Origin: Panopea generosa | Lineage: Eukaryota; Mollusca; Bivalvia; Adapedonta; Hiatellidae | Length of the DNA: 64,000 nucleotides | NCBI GenBank assembly: GCA_029582155.1 | Contig: CM055899.1 | Span: 84,042,056 to 84,106,055, forward strand | Reading direction: 5' to 3' | Shown here: in pieces, positions 1-10,755 of the stretch | Numbering within the stretch: the first letter of the stretch is position 1 | Layout: every line of letters begins with the position of its first letter | The notes under the pieces: generated by a model | The model's database searches: none | What the model saw: the letters and a program-made list of their open reading frames with translations, nothing else | Told to the model about the DNA's origin: nothing | Translations under genes and position numbers: made by a program

Positions 1-1990
1 ACATTAGTACGGCACTCCAGTCTTGTTTTGTCCCTAACGATTCAACTGTTAACCAATTAGCTGATATATATTATACTTCTTGTAAAGGATTGGATGAAGA
101 TTAAGAGATTCGTACTGTCTTTTCTGATATTTCTAAAGTTTTTGACAGAGTTTGGCATAAGGGACTCCTTCTTAAACTAAATGCTGTTGGTATAACAGGA
201 CCTCTTCTAATGTGGTTAACTAATTACCTAGAAAACCGTAAACAATGTGTTGTTGTATCCGGGTGTACATCTGATATATCTAGTTTGAAAGCCGGAGTAC
301 CTCAAGAACCTATCCTAGGGCATCTCCTGCTTTTTGTCTATATAAATGACATTGTAGAAAATATCATTAAAATTATTTGCCAATGATACAAGTCATTTTA
401 TTATAGTTCAAACACCAGACCTTGCCGCTACTTTGTTAAATTCTGATCTCAGAAAAATTCATATGTGGGCTGATAAATGGCCAATTCAATCCAAACAAAA
501 CAGAATCCATGGTTATTACCCGCAAAATCAATAAACCGATACACCCGAACCTCGTACTGAATAATTATATTATACAAAAAGTTACTACGCATAAACATCT
601 AGGACTTACCTTTTCTAGCAATGGGTCATGGCATGAACACATACAATTCATAAAAGATAAGGCATGGAAGAGAATAAATATTATGCGGCTATTAAAATTC
701 CAATTAGACAGAAAATCACTTGAGATTATATATATAACATTCATACGTATAATTCTAGAATATGCAAACATTGTATGGACTCACATCACTATTATCTCCC
801 TTGAGTACTCCGGACAGATGAAGGAGGTAGAAATAAAACTTTAGCTCTCCTTTTCTTCTTTTTTCAGGGCTTTGTACTACAATGGTTTAATTTTTGTTAG
901 CATGAGTTAAATGGTCAGTATTTTAGAAATCACTACTGAAAATTTGATGCTGATACCAGCTTTCTGGACAATTCTGTGTCATTTCAGAATTGTTGGTTCT
1001 AACCGCATCTAGGGCGAATAGTTGACATATTATTACTCTGGAAATTGATAGGTTTCACAAAAGCATTGAGTTTAAAAAAAACAACCTGGTCAAGGTATAC
1101 TTTTTTTCATTTATAATTGCATATCTTGAACCAGTGAAGAATTTGAGCCCAGACACATGCTGCAGAATTTAATTTTTTACTCTGTTTTGGACATAAATGT
1201 TACAATGGAGCCCTATGGGAAATGTAATAGTTGTGTGAGACGATGAGACAATTGCACTACATACGAAGCTAATGAAATCGAAAAAATCCAGGTAGAAGCA
1301 GCAAGAATATTAATGGGTGCAACAAAACTTGTTTCATTATCGGCTCTCTACCGAGAGACCGGTTGGGAATCCTTAAAGACTAGAAAATACAAACACAAAT
1401 TAATTCTTTATTACAAAATGTTTAATGAACTATCTCCTTCGTAACTATGTTCTCTTATCCCTGAAAATGTTGGGAATATTAATTACTATAACTTTCGAAA
1501 TGCACATGACCTTAGGACCTTCTCATGTAATACACAATTATACTCTTATTCATTAATACCCTCTTCTGTACGTGACTTTAACAGTTTTCCACAAAATATA
1601 GTCTGAATCAACATTTATTAATACAAACATAGTAGCAAATCTAAATTGCGTTTGTGGTGAAATTGAGAATACATTTCATTATTTATTTAGCTGCAGACTA
1701 TTTCGCCATTATTGACAAAGTATGATGACCGAAATAAAATTGACTTACCCACATGAACCCTCCTTAAACGACCTTCTGTATGAAAAGGAAACTCTTTCAT
1801 TAATTGATAACAACTCGAATTTCATGGCAGTGCAAAATTACATTACAAAAACCAAATGTTTCGAATATCGTACACAATAGAATAGACCTTGATTTTGTCA
1901 CATTCGATGTTATGTTTATAAACACTATTATGAAGTCGTCGCGTCTCTGTATGATCCTAGAAAGCTAAAGTAGTTACTATTGAATGTATT
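1..1990 (+). pseudogene. Decayed LINE (non-LTR retrotransposon) reverse transcriptase, 3' half
   Basis: Reading the plus strand in pieces gives non-LTR reverse transcriptase motifs: FSDISKVFDRVWHKGLL near 120-175, then a YLENRKQ stretch and KAGVPQ near 215-305. An open frame at 509-844 holds the thumb region (THKHLGLTFSSNGSWHEHI). The C-terminal part resumes near 1247 (EIEKIQVEAARILMGAT) and runs to about 1700 with stops. A stop at about 101-105 and several frame changes show that it is dead. The 5' end lies outside the window. Jockey/CR1-like by motif style; the exact clade cannot be set by eye. Confidence 0.8.
781..1246. mobile_element. Unidentified ~466-bp insertion inside the LINE
   Basis: The LINE reading ...EYANIVW breaks at about 780 and resumes with the expected DNCT...EIEKIQVEAA at 1247. 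The intervening sequence has no LINE similarity, so it is a later insertion. No clear inverted ends or target duplication were visible, and the family is unknown. Confidence 0.5.
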
Positions 1991-2160
1991 GTATGGTATA
2001 AATAAACACGAACATGCAAAAAACATATCCCCTGTATCGGAATTAACCGATAAAAGAAACAAAATCAGTGAAGTCTCTTTTTTTTCATTCTCTTCCATAA
2101 ATATTTTTTATTACTTGAACTATTCTTAATAAACTATTGTGTTATGTTTTTTTATTTTAG

Positions 2161-2303
2161 GCATATTTTGCCAAACTGAAATTAGTACGGAACAATATGA
2201 TAAATGTATTATGGAAAGTGAAATAACTGCCACGGAAGCAGATTCACACAAGCTTCAAAAGCTTTTTTCTGTATCCTTTCCACATAATGTGTTATATGTA
2301 TGA
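2161..2303 (+). other. Possible terminal exon of an unknown gene
   Basis: A pyrimidine-rich tract ending in TTTTATTTTAG precedes a 46-codon open stretch (IFCQTEISTEQYDKCIMES...) ending at TGA 2301-2303. The composition is more protein-like than the surroundings, but no partner exon or poly(A) signal was found. It could be chance. The flanks (1991-2160 and 2304-2520) hold nothing recognisable. Confidence 0.22.
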
Positions 2304-2525
2304 CTTTATTGCTTCATTGTTAAATGTATTCTAAATATATGTACTTATGTGAATGAAATATTGTTTAGACTTAACAGTTGACATTAACTAAAACGCTAGT
2401 GTCAAATACATGTTTCGTATATGTAAAAAAAAATAGATGCAGGGGGAATTTCGTGCAATCTCATTATTTACGGAGCAACCCTCGTACAACTTTAGTCATC
2501 CTGGATGTTAAACAATAATAATGCA

Positions 2526-2667
2526 TGTTGTTTTTTGGACTTTATTGCAAAGGAGTCAACGGCGTGGTTTCGATACTTTTATTAGCGTGTACATTCTGTC
2601 CTGTTACACCGGTCATAATAAAACAATTACGAATATATGTAAGACGAATGGAATGTCGGATATAACA
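2526..2667 (-). repeat. 3' LTR of the Ty3/gypsy element
   Basis: 142 bp, beginning TGTTG and ending ATAACA on the plus strand. It matches 7222-7363 with four substitutions and no indels. It is the 3' LTR because the element is transcribed leftwards. Confidence 0.93.
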
Positions 2668-2681
2668 TTCCTCCCCAACTT
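2668..2681 (-). promoter_or_regulatory. Polypurine tract
   Basis: On the minus strand AAGTTGGGGAGGAA abuts the 3' LTR directly, the expected site of plus-strand DNA priming during reverse transcription. Confidence 0.75.
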
Positions 2682-3189
2682 GTTTAGAAAATGTTATCAA
2701 ACATAGAATGTATCAATTATCATTATTATTAAGAATCACTATATATTTAGTACAGTAAAATACTTTCACAAAACTTCTTTTAATGATTCTAAATCTTTGC
2801 ATCTGCTTATAGAATGTTTGAATTGTCTTTGTATGATTTGCAAAGTATTATTGTGTCCAATTTATAAAACCCTAATGTCCAGTCTCTCAATTGTAACTTG
2901 ACTAGTTCCATTTAAAAACACTTAAATGTCAAATCTCAAATTATGTTAAATGAAGATGAACACTAGAATTCTATCAAATTAAATGAGAATTAAATAGCTA
3001 ATGAAACGTATTATTATGCAATCATGTTAACATTTAAAGTTTATAAAACCCTTTTTTATATAACTATAATGACAAGAAACTAAGAACACATTTACATGTG
3101 ACGTATAATACTGTAAGATGTTTTGTAATGAAGGCATTGTTTCACAGGGATTATTATGCCCTTAACACAGTGAAACAATTTGCTTGTTA

Positions 3190-3698
3190 TCAAGCTTTCA
3201 GATATCTGACATAATCTTTGAAATGTGCAGGTTCGCGCCTGGTGCGAATGGGTCGTGGAGACGTTTCTGTTGGCATAAAATTTCCGGCCATTCTGGATGC
3301 TGTTGGTGCTGTCTCAATGTCAATGTCTTCTGGTTCTTCTGGTTCTTCAGTTGTATCGACTTTGATCTGAATTCCCGGACTAACCTTTTTTAATCTTGAA
3401 GAGTTCCTAGTGATACCTTTTGTGTTGTTTGTGGCAGTTATCATATTTCCTTTTTTTTTTCAACAACAAGTGTCTCAGGTATGTATTTTGAAGTCAACTT
3501 CGTTTGATTTTCATTCTCAATCAGGACTTTGTCTCCAATATTAAGATTTTGTCTTGAAACATTTCTTTTACTATCAAAATAGTCTTTACTCTTTGCATTC
3601 ACTTTCCCATCGTTTTGGCGTGCTAATTCATCAACCTTTTTCTCAGTTTTTTCAATATGTATTTCAGGTAGTCGTGTGGTAGGTTCACGCTGAAATAG
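3190..3698 (-). pseudogene. Integrase C-terminal tail of the Ty3/gypsy element
   Basis: Downstream of the TAA at 3699-3701 the integrase frame stays open (REPTTRLPEIHIEK..., then a small beta-barrel-like stretch IGDKVLIENENQ). It breaks at the A10 run 3451-3460, after which a second frame (3444-3190) carries NTKGITRNSSRLKKV and an acidic tail ending before the polypurine tract. This is the usual C-terminal DNA-binding/tail region of gypsy integrases, split here by one stop and one frame change. Confidence 0.7.
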
Positions 3699-4757
3699 TT
3701 ATCTAAACGGTGTAAACCCAGTTGATGTATGAGGAGTGCATCTGTATTGTCGAAGGAATCGAAACATTTCCTGCTTCCAGTTCTTTCCTTCTATGTGGCT
3801 ACTTTTGATTGATTTCATCAGCGGTTTGTTGAAACTCTCTGCTTGATCATTTGCTCTTGGCCATCTGGAAGTAATTCTCCTATGTGTAAAACCACAGTAA
3901 ATAGAAAATTGTCTGAATGCATCAGAATGGAATGGACTACCATGGTCCGTTTTAATGATCTTTGGCACACCAAATTCAGATAATATTTTGTCAAACACTG
4001 GAATCACTCGATTTGCACATACTGATGGTATGATCTCAACAATAGGGTATCTGGAATACTCATCTGTCACAACTAGTAAGTATTCACCTGATGGCAGTGG
4101 ACCACAAAAATCTGCACTAAGATTTTGCCATGGACCGGATGGCATTTCAGACATGCTCAGAGGTTCAAACCTCTTGTCATAGGTGTTGGCTTGACAAGGA
4201 AGACAGTTTTTTGTATTTTCCTCGACATATTCATTCATTTTTGGGAACCACACTTTTGAACGCATGCATGCTTTAGTTTTAGTTACACCTTGGTGCCCTT
4301 CATGACCTATGTTGATTGCCTTAGAATGCAATGATGGCGGTAACACAATTCTGTCGTTCCTTAGCAGTATGTTTTCAGAGTGAACTGTTAACTCATCTCT
4401 CACATGTCTCATCTGTGTTAAGTCTTCAATGTTTATATCGTTGTCCTCAATTAATTTTACTTCATACCATCGACCATTCTTTGTTAATTCAATGGCTTTT
4501 ACCATGGTTTTATCGCGACTTGTTGCTTCTTTTACTTCGTCAAGAGTCATAGCATTCATTACTGCATTCTCTGTTATGAAGTTTACGTATTCTTCGGCCA
4601 CACTTTGCGAGTGTGTTTCTCTCTTAATTGTGTGACACGACATGTAATCTGATGGATTTTCTTTCCCAGGACGGTATTTGATTACCATTTTAAATGGCTG
4701 TAGACGAAGACCCCAGCGTTCAATCCTTAAAGGTGTTTTTTTTCCAGATGTTCTCAA
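3699..4757 (-). CDS. RNase H end plus integrase of the Ty3/gypsy element
   Basis: 352 codons. The N-terminus (about residues 1-45) continues the RNase H/connection region. An HHCC zinc-binding domain follows (HEGHQG...CLPCQ). The integrase core shows its catalytic acids: D in SADFCG, D in KTDHGSPF and E in DQAESFNK. Integrase inserts the cDNA into chromosomal DNA. The frame is offset from the upstream pol frame by an A8 run at 4736-4743, so the first residues shown are read from the overlap; homology starts about at 4738. It ends at a TAA where homologues continue. Confidence 0.88.
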   Translation of the reverse strand: MRTSGKKTPLRIERWGLRLQPFKMVIKYRPGKENPSDYMSCHTIKRETHSQSVAEEYVNFITENAVMNAMTLDEVKEATSRDKTMVKAIELTKNGRWYEVKLIEDNDINIEDLTQMRHVRDELTVHSENILLRNDRIVLPPSLHSKAINIGHEGHQGVTKTKACMRSKVWFPKMNEYVEENTKNCLPCQANTYDKRFEPLSMSEMPSGPWQNLSADFCGPLPSGEYLLVVTDEYSRYPIVEIIPSVCANRVIPVFDKILSEFGVPKIIKTDHGSPFHSDAFRQFSIYCGFTHRRITSRWPRANDQAESFNKPLMKSIKSSHIEGKNWKQEMFRFLRQYRCTPHTSTGFTPFR

Positions 4758-6864
4758 GCGGTTTATGGTCAGTAATTACTGTAAACTCAGGAGCACCTCT
4801 GAGATACATGTCATAATGTTCACATGCCCACACTATAGCAAGTGCTTCTCTTTCTGTTTGGCTGTATCTGCTCTCAGTTTCTGTAAGAGCTCTGCTCGCG
4901 TAAGCGATTACTTTATTTTCTTGCATGAAGATTCCCGATATTCCGACCGGACTAGCGTCTGTGACTAACTCAGTTTGTTTATTTGGATCATAGTAGCACA
5001 TCACTGTGTCACTAGATAGCTCTTTCTTTAACGCTTCAAATGCATTTCGTTGCTCTGTGCCCCAACACCAATCAGTGTCAGACTTTGTTAGTCTTCTCAA
5101 AGGCTCTGTGATAGTAGCATAGTTTCTGATAAACCGCGAGCAGTAACTCGTCATACCCAAAAAACTTTTGAGTTCTGATAAATTTTTAGGTTGTTCCATT
5201 GTTCTGATTGCTTCAACTTTGACTGGATCTGCTGAGACACCTGATGCTGAGAATACTACCCCAAAAAAAGAAATTTCAGTCTTATTAAATTCACATTTTT
5301 TCTTGCTCAGGGTTAATCCTTTTTTGTGCAAGACATCAAAAACTTTATTCAGTGCTTTATCATGGTCTTCTTGTGTTCTACCATAAATAATTATGTCGTC
5401 TGAAATGTTCTTCGCACCTTCAATCCCCTGAATTAAGGAACGTATAGTTGCTTGGAACACTTCTGATGCTGATGATATTCCGAAGTTCAGCCTTCTGTAT
5501 CTATATATGCCTAAATGAGTGTTAAATGTTGTGATGGATCTACTTTCTGTATCCAGTTCTAGCTGGTGATATCCAGATCTTAGATCCAGCTTACTAAATA
5601 TCTGTGCTCCATTTAGATCATTTATCAGTTCATCTATCGTTGGGAGCAGGTGTCTTTCTCTTTCAATCGCATTGTTTTCTTCGCGCATGTCCACACATAG
5701 TCTGATTTCATCTTTGTCTTTCTTTGGCGGCGTTACAATCGGCGATATCCAAGGAGTAGGCTGATTTTCTACTTTTTCGATTATGTCTTGTTGGACCAGA
5801 TTATCAATTTCCTGTTTGACTTTGTCGCGAAGATGAAAAGGTGTTCTGCGGTTTCTTTGTGCTACTGGCTTTACATCTTTATTGATATGTAATTTTACTG
5901 TTCTGTTCTTTAGTTTTCCAATACCGTTAAATATGTCTGGAAACTGTTCAGTCAAGTCAGTTTCTTTTATTCTGTGCACAATTTCAATCAATTTCAAGTC
6001 AAGAGCTGTGCTGTACCCAATCAGAGTTCCTGATTTATATGCTTTTACAACAAAGAAAGTTGCTACAGTTATGTTCTTGTTTTTTTCAACGGTCAATTCA
6101 CACTTTCCATGGAGACTGAGTGGCACATTGTCACCATATGGTAGCAATTTGGGCATGTTCTTTCTTGACAGCTTAGGGCATCCTAGTTTTTTGTATGTGG
6201 ATTCATCAAGAATATTTACTGTAGAGCCAGTGTCTATCAAGACATTGCAGTTGATTTTGTTACTAATTAATACAGAAGTATTGGGTGTTCTGGACCTTCC
6301 TTCTTTTATAGAGTAACAGTAATCATCATCTGAACTTTCTGACTGACTGCCTTTCACACCATCATCCTGTATTGTCTTAACCGATCCTTTTTTCTTGAAA
6401 CATACTTTCATGAAGTGATTTGGCTTTTTACAGTAGTTACAGGTTTTGCCCTTGGCTGGACATACCCCTTTATGTGGATAATCACCTCCACAGTTTCTGC
6501 ACTGGGTTGATCTGGCGCCATGGTGCCTTTGTTGACCTTGGCTACGTCGAGATGCTATTGACCACCTTCTGCCACGACCACGGCCACGATTCACATGATT
6601 TGAATTATTTATTGCATTTACTGTTGCATTTGGTTGCTCCATTTCAGTTGCCTGTTCATCGGCCAGCTCCATGGCACGGCCCATTGTTAGAATGTCTGGC
6701 AACTTCTTATCCGGCTCTCTTAGTGCCCTTCGTCGCAGGCGATTGGATTTGCAATTTTGAATAACCTGTTGGAGGATTTCATTATCCGCATCTACAAATT
6801 CACAGCTTTTTGATAATGCTCTAAGTTCGGTTACATATTCATCTACAGACTGACAGTCTTTCTG
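4720..6864 (-). CDS. Gag C-terminus, protease, reverse transcriptase and RNase H of the Ty3/gypsy element
   Basis: Open from 6864, just after a TAA at 6865-6867; the first ATG is at 6702 and gives 660 aa. In order: an Arg/Gly-rich segment; two CCHC zinc knuckles (CRNCGGDYPHKGVC and CNYCKKPNHFMKVC); protease with the DTGS active site (NVLIDTGSTVN); reverse transcriptase with FSKLDLRSGYHQ and the catalytic ISDDIIIYG; and RNase H with VTDASPVG and ITDHKPLE. It copies the element RNA into DNA. The zinc knuckles belong to gag, so gag and pol were one continuous frame, a common gypsy arrangement. It runs out of frame at the A8 tract 4736-4743. Confidence 0.93.
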   Translation of the reverse strand, partial: QKDCQSVDEYVTELRALSKSCEFVDADNEILQQVIQNCKSNRLRRRALREPDKKLPDILTMGRAMELADEQATEMEQPNATVNAINNSNHVNRGRGRGRRWSIASRRSQGQQRHHGARSTQCRNCGGDYPHKGVCPAKGKTCNYCKKPNHFMKVCFKKKGSVKTIQDDGVKGSQSESSDDDYCYSIKEGRSRTPNTSVLISNKINCNVLIDTGSTVNILDESTYKKLGCPKLSRKNMPKLLPYGDNVPLSLHGKCELTVEKNKNITVATFFVVKAYKSGTLIGYSTALDLKLIEIVHRIKETDLTEQFPDIFNGIGKLKNRTVKLHINKDVKPVAQRNRRTPFHLRDKVKQEIDNLVQQDIIEKVENQPTPWISPIVTPPKKDKDEIRLCVDMREENNAIERERHLLPTIDELINDLNGAQIFSKLDLRSGYHQLELDTESRSITTFNTHLGIYRYRRLNFGISSASEVFQATIRSLIQGIEGAKNISDDIIIYGRTQEDHDKALNKVFDVLHKKGLTLSKKKCEFNKTEISFFGVVFSASGVSADPVKVEAIRTMEQPKNLSELKSFLGMTSYCSRFIRNYATITEPLRRLTKSDTDWCWGTEQRNAFEALKKELSSDTVMCYYDPNKQTELVTDASPVGISGIFMQENKVIAYASRALTETESRYSQTEREALAIVWACEHYDMYLRGAPEFTVITDHKPLENIWKKNTFKD

Positions 6865-6929
6865 TTAACATGTACGGAATTTGTAAACCTCCATCTTTAT
6901 ATTCACTTTTGAGGCAAAATAGTCTGTGA

Positions 6930-7163
6930 CTATTTTTTTTTTGTATTATCGTAGACTTCTGCACTGTCCCCTTTTTCAGCATCATATATGTCGTACAATC
7001 TCTCGCCAGCATAATGAAGGAGCAATGCCCGTTTTCTCCCATCATTGGTTATGTTCAAACCGACAAGCAAATTTTCTAAACGCCCCACCCACTTTGTCCA
7101 ACGGTGAGCAGCGTTTGTTTTGTCTGCATCGACATCAAAAGAGGGAAACGGCGGTAAACTCAT
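6930..7163 (-). CDS. Gag N-terminal fragment of the Ty3/gypsy element
   Basis: 77 codons from ATG 7163 (MSLPPFPSFDVDAD...), about 60 bp inside the 5' LTR. The WTKWVGRLENLLVGLNI stretch fits a gypsy capsid start. The frame stops right after an A10 run (6933-6942). Beyond it, capsid-like sequence continues in the next frame until the TAA at 6865-6867. The capsid is therefore broken twice as sequenced. Confidence 0.75.
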   Translation of the reverse strand: MSLPPFPSFDVDADKTNAAHRWTKWVGRLENLLVGLNITNDGRKRALLLHYAGERLYDIYDAEKGDSAEVYDNTKKK

Positions 7164-7202
7164 CTTATGTGGACAGAATGCAACTATAGCAAACCCTTTT
7201 GA

Positions 7203-7221
7203 CAGTAATCCTCGTCGCCAA
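7203..7221 (-). promoter_or_regulatory. Primer-binding site
   Basis: On the minus strand the sequence immediately inside the 5' LTR starts T-TGGCGACGAGGATTAC. A TGG start is expected of a tRNA 3'-end complement. The priming tRNA was not identified. Confidence 0.6.
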
Positions 7222-7363
7222 TGTTGTATTTTGGACTTTATTGCAAAAGAGTCAACGGCGTGGTTTCGATACTTTTATTAGCGTGTATATTCTGTCCTGT
7301 AACACCGGTCATAATAAAACAATTACGAATATATGTAAGACGAATGGAATGTCGGATATAACA
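7222..7363 (-). repeat. 5' LTR of the Ty3/gypsy element
   Basis: 142 bp with TGTTG...ATAACA ends, matching 2526-2667 except at four positions. Transcription starts in this copy and runs leftwards. Confidence 0.93.
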
Positions 7364-8280
7364 ATGTAGTGGCATTGCATCGCATAAAATGTCGGCCAGA
7401 TTTTAAATATTGGCATTTCTTATTGACTATTTTCGATAGTTTAAAAGCAACGGTAATGAGTGTCTTCTTAAAAAAAATCGTTTTTAATTTTTATTTATTA
7501 GTCATATCCCAGAAGTCACCAGGATAATCATGACATCTAAAAATTCCCATGTACTTGGTAAAAAAACTTATTATATATAAGTACTATATTATGTGATGGT
7601 ACAAAACGGGTGATGGTAAAGATATGCAACAGTATTACTAGCGATATGTAAATAGCCTTATATTATAGAAATCATAATTCCGAAAAACATACCTACAAAA
7701 ATAATTATATATACGATTGTTATAGTGTATGTGTGTATATATATGGGTTTGTATTATATCTGAAATATGCTAGTCCTGTAAATTATACATGCAAAACTTT
7801 TAAAATGTTTGGTGTGAATAAAATCATACTATTGAAAAAAGTGTGCACAGAATAGAAATATAGGTAGATCACTATGATATCGGCCCATTCTTTTAAAAAC
7901 AATGGGATTTGTCGAGTAAAAGACCAAATCTGGTTATTGAAGGAGGAAACCGCTTCTAAATACCTTTATTCATGTATTTCCGTCATTATTACATTAACGT
8001 GATAATAACAGGAACTCCGTTTTATCAACTTCCTTTTCAGGCGTTCCAGGTTTCGAAAAGCTGTTCGCACATCCAATCGCAGAAAAATTATTAATAACCT
8101 ATTGTGTTGCTATGTATTGCATTTCTAGAGCAGGTCAATGTTTGTACACTCGTGATAGTTCACATGTATATAATTACTGAAAACAATGTGTACAAAAGTA
8201 TAGTGTCATATATCTGCACATATATCGAAATAAGAAGTGTAAAAAACACATAGATGACATCAGATTGGTTTATACATTAT
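7364..8280. other. AT-rich intergenic DNA
   Basis: No convincing coding frame, tRNA or known repeat was seen between the retrotransposon and the 80-bp satellite. Confidence 0.5.
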
Positions 8281-10755
8281 AGGATAACTTTATTAGAGTC
8301 CCACTGTACATAATACATCGCAAGTACTAAATATACATGTACAGATGGCATGCAAAACTTTTTTTATAAGAACTTAGAGTCCCACTGTACGTGATACACC
8401 TCAAGTATCAAATATACATGTACATATAGCATGCAAACCTTTAATATAAGAACTTAGAGTCCCATTTTACATAATACACCGCAAGTACCAAATATAAACG
8501 TATAAATAGCATGCAAAACTTTTATATAAGAACTTAGAGTCCCACTGTACGTAATACACCGAAAGTACCAAATATACATGTACAGATAGCATGCAAACCT
8601 TTTATGTAAGAAAATAGAGTCCCACTGTACATAATACACCGCAAGTACCAAATATACATGTACAGATAGCATGCAAACCTTTTATGTAAGAAATTAGTGT
8701 CCAACTGTACGTGATACACCGCAAATACCAAATATACATGTACAGATATCATGCAAACTTCTTGTGTAAGAAATTAGAGTCCCACTGTACGTGATACACC
8801 TCAATTATCAAATATACATGTACAGATAGAATGCAAACATTTTATATAAGAACTTAGAATCTCTCTGTACATAATACACCGCAAGTACCAAATATACATG
8901 TATAAATAGCATGCAAAACTTTTATATAAGAACTTAGAGTCCCACTGTACGTAATACACCGCAAGTACCAATTATACATGTACAGATAGCATGCAAACCT
9001 TTTATGTAAGAAAATAGAGTCCCACTGTACATAATACACCGCAAGTACCTAATACACATGTACAGATAGCATGCAAACCTTTTATGTAAGACATTAGTGT
9101 CCAACTGTACGTGATACACCGCAAATACCAAATATACATGTACAGATATCATGCAAACCTCTTGTGTAAGAAATTAGAGTTCCACTGTACGTGATACACC
9201 TCAAGTATCAAATATACATGTACATATAGCATGCAAACCTTTTATATAAGAACTAAGAGTCCCACTGTACATAATACATCGCAAGTACCAAATATAAATG
9301 TATAAATAGCATGCAAAACTTTTACATAAGAACTTAGAGACCCACTGTACGTAATACACCGCAAGTACCAAATATACATGTACAGATAGCATGCAAACCT
9401 TTTATGTAAGAACATAGAGTCCCACTTTACATAATACGCCGCAAGTACCAAATATACATGTACAGATAGCATGCAAACCTTTTATGTAAGAAATTAGTGT
9501 CCAACTGTACGTGATACATCGCAAATACCAAATATACATGTACAGATATCATGCAAACCTCTTGTGTAAGAAATTAGAGTTACACTGTACGTGATACACC
9601 TCAAGTATCAAATATACATGTACAGATAGCATGCAAACCTTTTATATAAGAACTTAGAGTCCCACTGTACATAATACACCGCAAGTACCAAATATACATG
9701 TACAGATAGCGTGCAAACCTTTTATATAAGAACTTATAGTCCCACTGTACATAATACACCGCAAGTACCAAATATACATGTACAGATAGCATGCAAATCT
9801 TCTATGTATAAAAAGTAGAGTCCCACTGTACATAATACACCGCAAGTACCAAATATACATGTACAGATAGCATGCAAACCGTCTATGTAAGAACTTAGAG
9901 TCCCATTTTAAATAATTCACCGCAAGTACCAAATATACATGTATAAATAGCATGCAAAACTTTTATATAAGAACTTAGAGTCCCACTGTACGTAATACAC
10001 CGAAAGTACCAAATATACATGTACAGATAGCATGCAAACCTTTTATGTAAGAAAATAGAGTCCCACTGTACATAATACACCGCAAGTACCAAATATACAT
10101 GTACAGATAGCATGCAAACCTTTTATGTAAGAAATTAGTGTCCAACTGTACGTGATACACCGCAAATACCAAATATACATGTACAGATATCATGCAAACC
10201 TCTTGTGCAAGAAATTAGAGTTCCTCTGTACGTGATACACCTCAATTATCAAATATACATGTACAGATAGCATGCAAACCTTTTATATAAGAACTTAGAG
10301 TCCCACTGTACATAATACACCGCAAGTACCAAATATACATGTACAGATAGCATGCAAACCTTTTATATAAGAAATTACAGTCCAACTGTACGTGATACAC
10401 CGCAAGTACCAAATACACATGTACAGATATCATGCAAACCTCTTATTTAAGAAATTAGAGTTCCACTGTACGTGATACAGCGCAAGTACCAAATATACAT
10501 GTACAGATATCATGCAAACCGTTTACATAAGGAAATAGATTCCCACTGTACATGATACACCGCAAGTACCAAATATACATGTACAGATAGCATGCAAACA
10601 GTTAACATAAGAAAATAGAGTCCCTCTGTACATGATACATCGCAGGTACCAAGTATACATGTACAAATAGCATGCAAACATTTTATATAAGAAATTAGAG
10701 TCCCGCTGTACATGATACACCACAAATACCAAATATATATGTACAGATATGAGAG
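8281..10755. repeat. 80-bp satellite with a 400-bp higher-order repeat
   Basis: About 31 head-to-tail copies of an 80-bp monomer (landmarks: TAGAGTCCCACTGTAC, ACACCGCAAGTACC, ATACATGTACAGATAGCATG). Monomers fall into five variants that recur in fixed order: type A has CACCTCAA, B has GTATAAATAGC, C has GTACGTAATACACC, D has GAAAATAGAG, and E has TCCAACTGTACGTG with GATATC. The ABCDE cycle is clear at 8373, 8773, 9173 and 9573, and resumes at about 9893 after irregular monomers. The two ends of the array (8454 and 9895) are also near-copies offset by 1441 bp. Minus-strand frames such as FACYLYMYIWYLRCI are by-products of the repeat. Confidence 0.95.

Larger units (their letters stand above)
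2521..7368 (-). mobile_element. Complete Ty3/gypsy LTR retrotransposon
   Basis: Two 142-bp LTRs (TGTTG...ATAACA) flank a minus-strand interior encoding gag, protease, reverse transcriptase, RNase H and integrase in the Ty3/gypsy order. The LTRs differ at four positions (about 97% identical), indicating a recent insertion. A candidate 5-bp target duplication is ATGCA (2521-2525) / ATGTA (7364-7368), with one mismatch. Primer-binding and polypurine tracts sit where expected. Coding is interrupted at five places: A-runs at 6933-6942, 4736-4743 and 3451-3460, and TAA codons at 6865-6867 and 3699-3701. The short LTRs and gag-pol style suggest the Mag-like lineage; this is not proven. Confidence 0.93.

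Noticed and set aside
2521..2706. 61-codon frame at the left LTR
   Set aside because: Lies within and antisense to the LTR of the retrotransposon.
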